9,751 bases of DNA from Candidatus Dormiibacterota bacterium (lineage in GTDB: Bacteria > Chloroflexota > Dormibacteria > UBA8260 > Bog-877). Positions 5,220-9,751 of the stretch are shown here, in pieces. Made by a program: the position numbers and the translations under genes. Location of the stretch: assembly GCA_003133485.1 (NCBI GenBank), contig PKXR01000181.1, positions 8,858-18,608 of the forward strand, written 5' to 3'. How positions within the stretch are numbered: position 1 is the first letter of the stretch; each line of letters starts with the position of its first letter. Below the pieces are notes generated by a model that saw only the letters and a list, made by a program, of their open reading frames with translations, was not told where the DNA came from and made no database searches.

Positions 5220-5984
5220 ATGACCCAGACCACTGCCACCAAGTCGCGAAGCCGCGCTCAGGTTGGACCGGTGCGCGTCCGGGACGCGACCAAGCCGGCT
5301 CCCCGCCAGCTGGTCCGCTTCGCCTTCTACCGGGTCATGCCCGAGTGGCGTCGCCTGAACCAGGCGGAGAGGGCCAAGCACAGAAAGGAGCTGGCCCACG
5401 TGCTCTCGAGGCACACCTCGCACTTGCTGGTCCGCACCTACACCCTGGTGGGGACCAGGGGCGATGTCGATTTCATGCTCTGGGCGGTCAGTGAGGAGGC
5501 GGAGCGGCTCCAGGCGCTCTTCGCCGATATCAACCGCACCGCCTTGGCGGGATACCTCATCTGCTCCCACAGCTACACGTCGATGACCAAGCGCTCTATC
5601 TACGTCGATGTCGATCACCCCAACACCGGCAGCGGGCGGGACCGGCTGGTCCTGGCTCCCGGCAGCCGCCGCTTCCTCTTCGTCTATCCATTCGTCAAGA
5701 ACCGGGCCTGGTGGGCCCTGCCCGCCGCCGAGCGGCAGCGGATGATGGAGGAGCACATCCGGATCGGGCACCAGTTCCCCAGCGTCAAGATCAACACGAC
5801 CTACTCGTTCGGTCTCGACGACCAGGAGTTCGTGGTCGCCTTCGAGACCGACAGCGCCGCCGACTTCCTTGACTGCGTTCAGGTCCTCCGAGACACCGAG
5901 GCCTCCTCCTACACCGCCCGCGACGTGCCCAGCTTCACCTGCATCAGGACCGAGATTGCGGAGATGCTGGAGTCCCTCGGCTGA
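5220..5984 (+). CDS. chdC: Chlorite-dismutase-family protein, probable coproheme decarboxylase (ChdC/HemQ)
   Basis: A 254-residue ferredoxin-like heme protein. ChdC converts coproheme to heme b with peroxide, the last step of the coproporphyrin-dependent route. Residues 1-30 are a basic, probably disordered leader; QLVRFAFYRVMPEWRRL opens the fold. FVYPFVKNRAWWALP gives Y156, matching the catalytic tyrosine of ChdC. RMMEEHIRIG gives the proximal histidine H179; the 23-residue spacing is shorter than the 27 recalled for Firmicutes. In VKINTTYSFGLDDQEF no arginine stands at the distal position 12-13 residues after H179, where true chlorite dismutases carry one, so chlorite breakdown is unlikely. 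No other heme gene is in the window. GGGAG about 11 nt before the ATG supports the start. The family is certain; ChdC rather than another subgroup is likely. Confidence 0.8.
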   Translation: MTQTTATKSRSRAQVGPVRVRDATKPAPRQLVRFAFYRVMPEWRRLNQAERAKHRKELAHVLSRHTSHLLVRTYTLVGTRGDVDFMLWAVSEEAERLQALFADINRTALAGYLICSHSYTSMTKRSIYVDVDHPNTGSGRDRLVLAPGSRRFLFVYPFVKNRAWWALPAAERQRMMEEHIRIGHQFPSVKINTTYSFGLDDQEFVVAFETDSAADFLDCVQVLRDTEASSYTARDVPSFTCIRTEIAEMLESLG

Positions 5985-6018
5985 GCCAGCCCTGGCGCGA
6001 GACGGGGCGGCGCTGGCT
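5984..6018 (+). other. Inverted repeat between chdC and thyX
   Basis: AGCCAGC (5984-5990) and GCTGGCT (6012-6018) form a 7-bp stem around a 21-nt GC-rich loop in the 69-bp gap after the chdC stop. A short GGTTTCC follows, not a proper T-run. It might partly terminate or process the mRNA before thyX. The rest of the gap shows no promoter that I can support. Confidence 0.25.
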
Positions 6019-6053
6019 GGTTTCCCCGGCTTCACGGATCGGGGGCGAGCCCG

Positions 6054-6842
6054 ATGCATGAGACCACTCCCAGCATCTTCCTGATCGCCCGGCCGGCCAT
6101 CGATCTGGAGGCGATGCGGGCCTACCTGGAAGACGTGGGCGGCGATTCCTGGCTGGACCGGCGGCTCGACGAAACCGGGGGGAACCCCGACCAAGGGGAG
6201 CTGCTGGTCGAGTTCTGCGGGCGCGCCTGCTACCGCAGCTGGGAGCCAGGGCTGAATCCGAACGTCAGCCGGGTCCGCGCCGATCCCCGGGTCTACCTCG
6301 AGAACATCCTCAGCAGCGCCCACGGCAGCGTGCTCGAGCACGCCAATTACACCTTTGCCCTGCGCAACGTGAGCCGGGTCGCGACCCACGAGATCGTGCG
6401 CCACCGGGCCGGGGCCGCCTACAGCCAGGAGAGCCTCCGCTACGTCCGGCTGGTCGACATCGGCTTCCGAGTGCCGCCGGTGCTGGAGCCCTTGCGTCAA
6501 CAGTGCATTGAGCTGGTGGAGAAGCTGGAGGAGTTCCAGGTGAGTGCGGCTAAGGCGCTTCGCATCGACGAGCAGGGAATTCCGTTTCACGTCAAGAAGG
6601 AGGCCACCTCGGCCTTGCGTCGACTGGCCCCGATCGGGGTCAGCACCGACCTGATCATGACTATGAACCTTCGTACCCTGCGGCATGTGGTCGAGATGCG
6701 CACCGATCCGGGCGCCGAGGAGGAGCTGCGGTTGATCTTCGGCCGGGTCGGGGAGATCATGGTGCAGGAGGCCTCCGGGGTCTTCCAGGACTTCCAGCGG
6801 GCCGAGGACGGCAGCTGGACGCCGAAGTACCGGAAGGTCTAG
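6054..6842 (+). CDS. thyX: Flavin-dependent thymidylate synthase ThyX
   Basis: A 262-residue protein making dTMP from dUMP with FAD, NADPH and methylene-tetrahydrofolate. HGSVLEHANYTFAL and VSRVATHEIVRHR match the conserved ThyX core. The signature RHR is residues 116-118, followed by AGAAYSQESLRYV (119-131). Compared with the classic RHR-x7-S motif (M. tuberculosis RHRHFSYSQLSQRY), one residue is inserted between RHR and the conserved SxRY serine (S127). The glutamine usually seen before RHR is also histidine (THEIVRHR). The C-terminal NLRTLRHVVEMRTDPGAEEELR matches the substrate-binding helix. Length is normal (family about 220-260). The ATG at 6054 has GGGGGCGAG upstream. Its TAG shares a CTAG palindrome with the stop of the opposing gene. 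No thyA is seen in the window. Confidence 0.92.
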   Translation: MHETTPSIFLIARPAIDLEAMRAYLEDVGGDSWLDRRLDETGGNPDQGELLVEFCGRACYRSWEPGLNPNVSRVRADPRVYLENILSSAHGSVLEHANYTFALRNVSRVATHEIVRHRAGAAYSQESLRYVRLVDIGFRVPPVLEPLRQQCIELVEKLEEFQVSAAKALRIDEQGIPFHVKKEATSALRRLAPIGVSTDLIMTMNLRTLRHVVEMRTDPGAEEELRLIFGRVGEIMVQEASGVFQDFQRAEDGSWTPKYRKV

Positions 6843-7210
6843 CCGCTCTTTCTATCGAGCTCGACGGCCTCCGCGATCAGCTCTGGCAATCCAGGCCGCT
6901 CGAGGTCCTCCACTTTCCTGAACTTGACGTGGCGGAGGTTCTTGCCGGTGCCCTCCAGCAGCCGGCCTGGGTCCGCTAGCGACGTGCCCTGGAGGAAGCC
7001 GAGACTCACGTGCTTGCTGTAGACGGTCAGGAAGCAGAAGACGTCGCGCCCCACAAAGCTGTAGAGGTGCCAGGGGTTGAGCTTCTCTTGGACCCCCGGG
7101 AGCTCCGCTCGAAGGAGTTGCTGAATCGCCCGACTCAGTTCCCGGAGAACTGCCGGCTTGTCCTCGAGGCTTCGGTCCAACTGGGCAGTGGCCGCCGGTT
7201 CCTGGCCCAT
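6839..7210 (-). CDS. DUF1801 (YdhG-like) domain protein
   Basis: A 123-residue cytoplasmic protein of the DUF1801/YdhG-like fold. VQEKLNPWHLYSFVGRD (about 40-56) is followed by VFCFLTVYSKHVSLGFLQG, the usual SYGxPxF and beta-sheet core of this family. GTGKNLRHVKFRKVEDL then matches its G-x-x-x-R-h-h-x-h ending. The biochemical function is not known. I choose the ATG at 7208-7210 rather than the TTG at 7268-7270 in the same frame: GGAGGAGG lies directly upstream, and a good promoter at 7230-7258 would start transcription near 7222, inside the longer version. The gene is convergent with thyX and their stop codons overlap in CTAG (6839-6842), so transcription of the two may interfere. Confidence 0.8.
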   Translation of the reverse strand: MGQEPAATAQLDRSLEDKPAVLRELSRAIQQLLRAELPGVQEKLNPWHLYSFVGRDVFCFLTVYSKHVSLGFLQGTSLADPGRLLEGTGKNLRHVKFRKVEDLERPGLPELIAEAVELDRKSG

Positions 7211-7229
7211 CTCCTCCTCCGGAGTCCGC

Positions 7230-7258
7230 AGTCTAAGATCCCGCAAGGGTACCGGCAA
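7230..7258 (-). promoter_or_regulatory. Promoter of the DUF1801 gene
   Basis: On the minus strand TTGCCG (7253-7258, four of six matches to TTGACA), a 17-bp spacer and TAGACT (7230-7235) form a good sigma-70-type promoter. The predicted start near 7222 leaves a leader of about 12 nt that contains the GGAGGAGG ribosome binding site before ATG 7210. Confidence 0.55.
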
Positions 7259-7431
7259 CTTGGCCGCCAACGAACTCCGACGGGGGGGTGGTGCGGGATC
7301 GAGACTCGGCTACGGTGGTCTTGGGCTTGTTGCGGCGTGGGGTCGAGCTTAGCCCTCTAGTGAAGGCGCTCCGGGTCGCGGAAGATGAGGGTGATCTCAG
7401 TGAGCTACGACTAAGGCGAGCCCAGATCGGA

Positions 7432-7470
7432 TAGGATGAAGGAGGCGGACCACCTACCCACCGTGAGGAA
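7432..7470 (+). promoter_or_regulatory. Possible -10 box and leader of the second A-type carrier operon
   Basis: TAGGAT (7432-7437) resembles the -10 boxes elsewhere in the window; no good -35 is visible. Transcription from it would start near 7444, giving a leader of about 38 nt. GAGGAA (7465-7470) lies 11 nt before the ATG at 7482 as a weak binding site. An AAGGAGG at 7439-7445 is too far from that ATG to serve it. The remainder of 7271-7431 holds no gene I can support. Confidence 0.35.
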
Positions 7471-7481
7471 CGGACAAAACG

Positions 7482-7844
7482 ATGATCACCGTATCTGACC
7501 AGGCCCTCTCGCAACTGAAGAACCTGCTGGAAGAGCAGGAGCATCCAACCATGGGACTTCGGGTCTACGTGAGCCCCGGCGGCTGCTCCGGATTCAGCTA
7601 CGGAATGGGATTCGACGATGCGCCCGCCGCGGACGACGAAGTGGTCGAGCACAGCGGGGTCAAGGTGTTCGTGGACCCGTACAGCGCCACCTATCTGGAA
7701 GGGGCGGAGATCGACTATGTCGACAGCCTCATGGGCGGCGGCTTCACAGTCCACAACCCCAACGCTGTCAAGACCTGCTCATGCGGATCGTCCTTCGACG
7801 CCGGGGACGAGACGGGAGCCGCCAAGTCCTGCAGCGCCGGCTGA
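7482..7844 (+). CDS. A-type iron-sulfur cluster carrier / insertion protein (IscA/ErpA family)
   Basis: A 120-residue protein with a complete A-type core: C35 in GGCSGFSYGMGF, then GGGFTVHNPNAVKTCSCGSSF with C99 and C101. The three cysteines have the same numbers as in E. coli IscA, and the protein is closer to consensus than the paralogue at 2286. It would bind a [2Fe-2S] or [4Fe-4S] cluster at a dimer interface and pass it to client enzymes. A fourth cysteine (C117) lies in the short C-terminal tail (KSCSAG). It heads a plus-strand run with a membrane protein 27 bp downstream and then the F420 genes. F420 synthesis also needs the radical-SAM FO synthase, a possible Fe-S client, but that link is inference. 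Confidence 0.92.
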   Translation: MITVSDQALSQLKNLLEEQEHPTMGLRVYVSPGGCSGFSYGMGFDDAPAADDEVVEHSGVKVFVDPYSATYLEGAEIDYVDSLMGGGFTVHNPNAVKTCSCGSSFDAGDETGAAKSCSAG

Positions 7845-7871
7845 CCTGATCTCGCACCGGGTGCGCCCGGC

Positions 7872-8234
7872 GTGATCTTCAGCCTCCACCAGAAATTCGC
7901 GCTGGTCCTGATTCTTCTGGGTTTGGTGGGCGCCCTCTGGTGCTTCATCGACCTGCGTCGGCAGGGGACCCCCTCGGGTGGGGTCCGAGCATTCCTCATC
8001 CTGTGCTGGGCGCTGGTCCTGATCCAGGATCTGCTGGGGTTGCTGCTGCTGGCGGAGGGCAGGCGACCCAGCAATCTCTTCCTCCACATCATGTACGGCG
8101 CCCTCAGCGCCGTGGTCCTGCCGCTCGCTTGGGGGCTCAGCGCCCGCAGTGGGGGTCGCCACGAGGCGATCTACCTGGGCGTGGGTTCGGTGCTCTTCGC
8201 AGGGCTCACTTTCCGAGCGCTCGCGGTCGCCTGA
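7872..8234 (+). CDS. Four-helix integral membrane protein, unknown function
   Basis: A 120-residue protein starting at GTG 7872. Four hydrophobic segments are clear: about residues 8-26 (KFALVLILLGLVGALWCFI), 40-62 (AFLILCWALVLIQDLLGLLLLA), 69-90 (LFLHIMYGALSAVVLPLAW) and 100-119 (YLGVGSVLFAGLTFRALAV). Short basic loops between them (DLRRQG, EGRRPS, SARSGGRHE) suggest a compact bundle. There is no signal peptide or catalytic motif, and I recognise no named family. It lies 27 bp after the A-type carrier gene and 58 bp before cofD, so it is probably co-transcribed with them. No convincing ribosome binding site stands before the GTG; the segment just upstream (CACCGGGTGCGCCCGGC) is GC-rich. Confidence 0.7.
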   Translation: MIFSLHQKFALVLILLGLVGALWCFIDLRRQGTPSGGVRAFLILCWALVLIQDLLGLLLLAEGRRPSNLFLHIMYGALSAVVLPLAWGLSARSGGRHEAIYLGVGSVLFAGLTFRALAVA

Positions 8235-8260
8235 ACTAGGACATGCCCCGGGATCGCCGC

Positions 8261-8282
8261 CGACCCCAGGCTGGACGGGTCG
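8261..8282 (+). other. Short inverted repeat upstream of cofD
   Basis: CGACCC (8261-8266) and GGGTCG (8277-8282) make a 6-bp stem with a 10-nt loop ending 10 nt before the cofD ATG. There is no T-run. It could affect access to the weak ribosome binding site, but chance occurrence in GC-rich DNA is quite possible. Confidence 0.2.
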
Positions 8283-8292
8283 AGAGAACGGG

Positions 8293-9312
8293 ATGAGCGT
8301 CCAGGGACCGGGGCGCAAGATGGGAGTTCGAGGACCGAACTCGGGACATGCCCAGCTGCGCCTGGTGGTGCTGGCTGGGGGGGTGGGCGCGGCTCGGTTC
8401 CTGGCCGGCCTGGTGGCGGTGGCACCAGATGCCCAGCTGACCGTGATCGGCAACACCGGGGACGATTTCACCGTGCACGGGCTGCACATCAGCCCAGACC
8501 TCGACACCCTCAGCTACTCGCTGGCAGGACTTGGGGACTGGGAGCGCGGGTGGGGGCTGCGGGGCGAGACTTGGGGCGCCGCCGACCAGTTCCGGCGCCT
8601 CGGGGACGACACCTGGTTCCAGCTCGGGGACCGGGACCTGGCGACCCACGTGTGGCGCACTGAGCAGCTCCGCCGCGGGCGGCCCCTGTCCGAGGTCACC
8701 CGGCGGCTGGCCGAGCGCCTGCAGCTGGGCTTCACCCTGTTGCCGATGACCGACCAGTCAGTCATGACTCGGGTGCTCACCACGGACGGTCAGGATCTCC
8801 ACATCCAGGAGTACCTGGTTCGCGACGCTTGCCAGCCCGAGATCCAGAGGATTGAGTATCGCGGCGTCGAGCGAGCTCAGCCCGCCCCCGGGGTGCGAGA
8901 GGCGATCCGCGAGGCCGATCTGGTGGTGATCGCGCCCAGCAATCCCGTCATTTCGATCGGACCGATCCTGGCGGTGCCGGGGCTGCGGGCCGAGTTGCTC
9001 GCGGCGGCTCAGCTGATCGCGGTGAGCCCCATCGTGGCGGGCGCGGCGGTGAAGGGTCCGGCAGTCCCGATGCTAGAGAGCCTAGGCGTCGCCCCCACCG
9101 CCGCCGGCGTGGCCGCCCTGTATGCCGACCTCATCTCGGACCTAGTCATGGACCAGCAGGATGAGGATCTCTCCGCTGAGGTGGCCGCCCTGGGGGTCCG
9201 GCCCCATCTCACCGACACCCTGATGGTCGATCAGGCCGCCCGAGAGCGACTCGCGGCCGCGGTTCTGGCGGCAGCTTCCCTGGCCCCGGTCAGCGCAGTC
9301 CCGCTCGGGTGA
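8293..9312 (+). CDS. cofD: 2-phospho-L-lactate transferase CofD (FbiA)
   Basis: A 339-residue CofD-family enzyme that joins the phospho-lactate or phosphoenolpyruvate group of the GDP-activated donor to the deazaflavin FO, giving F420-0 or dehydro-F420-0. Visible motifs are LAGGVGAARF (27-36), NTGDDFTVHGLHISPDLDT (54-72), GWGLRGETW (86-94), LGDRDLATHVWRTEQL (111-126), MTDQSVMTRV and APSNPVISIGPIL (214-226). These make a complete enzyme of normal length. The frame is open back to 8149, but that would overlap the membrane protein; I take ATG 8293, with GAGAGAACGGG before it. ATG 8320 is an alternative ten residues before the first conserved strand. The stop overlaps the cofC start (GTGA), so CofD and CofC are translationally coupled. 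Confidence 0.93.
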   Translation: MSVQGPGRKMGVRGPNSGHAQLRLVVLAGGVGAARFLAGLVAVAPDAQLTVIGNTGDDFTVHGLHISPDLDTLSYSLAGLGDWERGWGLRGETWGAADQFRRLGDDTWFQLGDRDLATHVWRTEQLRRGRPLSEVTRRLAERLQLGFTLLPMTDQSVMTRVLTTDGQDLHIQEYLVRDACQPEIQRIEYRGVERAQPAPGVREAIREADLVVIAPSNPVISIGPILAVPGLRAELLAAAQLIAVSPIVAGAAVKGPAVPMLESLGVAPTAAGVAALYADLISDLVMDQQDEDLSAEVAALGVRPHLTDTLMVDQAARERLAAAVLAAASLAPVSAVPLG

Positions 9313-9751
9313 GCGCGGTGGCGACGTCGGAGGCGGACGGCACCACCACCTTTCTGGTGATCCCGGTCAAGCGTTCGATTGGGTCCAAGCAGCGACTCGC
9401 CTCCGAACTTCCTGACGACGTCCGGGAACTGGTGAGTCGCAGCCTGGCTTCCCGGATGGTCCGGTGCGCGGCCGAGGGATGGGCGCCATCCCGCGTAGTA
9501 GTGGTGGGCGACGATCCCGAGATCACCGAGCTGTGCGCGCGGCTGAGCCTGGCCACCCTCGTTGACGAGGGGGAAGGGCAGAGTGCGGCGGTACGGACGG
9601 GGCGGGCCTGGTGCTTGGAGCGAGGCGCCACCACCATGGCCACGGTGGCGGCCGACCTGCCGCGGGTGGAGTCCTCCGATCTGCGAAGACTCTGGGTAGT
9701 CGCGGCACGGCTCGCCTCCAACTCGCTGGCCCTAATCCCAGACCGGGCTGG
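9309..9751 (+). CDS. cofC: CofC/FbiD guanylyltransferase, cut by the window edge
   Basis: The first 147 residues of the enzyme that activates 2-phospho-L-lactate or phosphoenolpyruvate with GTP to make the CofD donor. The GTG start at 9309 overlaps the cofD stop by 4 bases. FLVIPVKRSIGSKQRLA (15-31) is the N-terminal nucleotide-binding strand and loop of this MobA-like fold. RVVVVGDDPE (62-71) and ATVAADLPRVESSDL (111-125) follow, with D116 as the likely metal-binding aspartate. Where relatives usually have a GLNxAL stretch this protein has GEGQSAAVRTG (88-98), a change also seen in other nucleotidyltransferases of the fold. The window ends at ALIPDRAG, just where the conserved GTGTN segment is expected. 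The pairing with cofD makes the assignment safe. Confidence 0.88.
   Translation, partial: MSAVATSEADGTTTFLVIPVKRSIGSKQRLASELPDDVRELVSRSLASRMVRCAAEGWAPSRVVVVGDDPEITELCARLSLATLVDEGEGQSAAVRTGRAWCLERGATTMATVAADLPRVESSDLRRLWVVAARLASNSLALIPDRA

Noticed and set aside
5220..5984. Reading the heme protein as a true chlorite dismutase
   Set aside because: No arginine is present at the distal position after the proximal histidine, while the tyrosine typical of coproheme decarboxylases is (Y156). Nothing else nearby concerns chlorate or perchlorate.
5984..6018. Treating the inverted repeat after the chdC gene as a confirmed terminator
   Set aside because: There is no T-run, the loop is 21 nt, and thyX follows in the same direction without a visible promoter. 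It was kept only as a low-confidence repeat.
4977..6686. A 569-codon minus-strand open frame opposite the zinc-ribbon, ChdC-family and thyX genes
   Set aside because: The plus-strand frames carry unmistakable ChdC-family and ThyX motifs. The antisense product is low in complexity (Gly, Val, Asp, His repeats) with no family signature.
7211..7270. N-terminal extension of the DUF1801 protein to TTG 7268-7270
   Set aside because: A good promoter (TTGCCG-17-TAGACT) lies inside that extension and GGAGGAGG directly precedes ATG 7210.
7385..7414. A 9-codon ATG frame (MRVISVSYD) ahead of the second A-type carrier, as a possible leader peptide
   Set aside because: It lies upstream of the candidate -10 box, has no clear role, and frames this short are expected by chance.
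8149..8292. N-terminal extension of CofD back to 8149
   Set aside because: It would overlap the membrane protein gene by 86 bases, and the extra residues have no similarity to the CofD N-terminus. ATG 8293 fits the family length.
7779..8507. Minus-strand frame opposite the membrane protein and the cofD start
   Set aside because: It is antisense to the GGVGAAR region of CofD and to four clean transmembrane helices, and its own translation has no hydrophobic core or motif.

Overview
The window looks like chromosomal DNA from a high-GC bacterium of the Actinomycetota, Chloroflexota or Dormibacterota type. The evidence is the GC-rich codon use, frequent GTG and TTG starts, stop/start overlaps, TAnnnT -10 boxes 6-7 nt from start codons (leaderless mRNAs), a coproheme decarboxylase-type heme gene, a flavin-dependent thymidylate synthase (thyX) and coenzyme F420 genes (cofD, cofC). 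I see no rRNA, tRNA, CRISPR array, transposase or prophage gene. The lineage is an inference, not a reading.

Layout. (1) 1-690, minus strand: a poorly defined group. It holds a probably frameshifted small membrane protein, a 42-residue single-pass membrane peptide and the first ~50 residues of a gene running off the left edge, perhaps an EAL-domain protein. (2) 691-2271, plus strand: a promoter and a long leader hairpin, a cold-shock protein, a coupled gene of unknown function, then two coupled YtxH-like membrane-anchored proteins. (3) 2286-2693, minus strand: an A-type iron-sulfur carrier, transcribed divergently from the next group across a 55-bp gap that appears to hold two leaderless promoters. 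(4) 2749-6842, plus strand: a tight six-gene run of MOSC protein, degenerate receiver-like protein, M20 amidohydrolase, small zinc-ribbon protein, chlorite-dismutase-family (ChdC/HemQ-like) protein and ThyX. (5) 6839-7210, minus strand: a DUF1801 protein convergent with thyX, the two stop codons sharing one CTAG palindrome. (6) 7482-9751, plus strand: a second A-type Fe-S carrier, a four-helix membrane protein, cofD and the start of cofC, which runs off the right edge.

Functionally the window is mostly cofactor and housekeeping metabolism: Fe-S cluster delivery (two IscA/ErpA-like proteins), heme (ChdC-like), flavin-dependent dTMP synthesis, a MOSC protein and F420 side-chain assembly. Nothing here amounts to a clear new defence or mobile system. 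The most notable items are the leaderless promoters, the hairpin leader of the cold-shock gene, the uncharacterised genes coupled to recognisable ones, the pseudo-receiver inside the MOSC/amidohydrolase operon and the altered ThyX signature.
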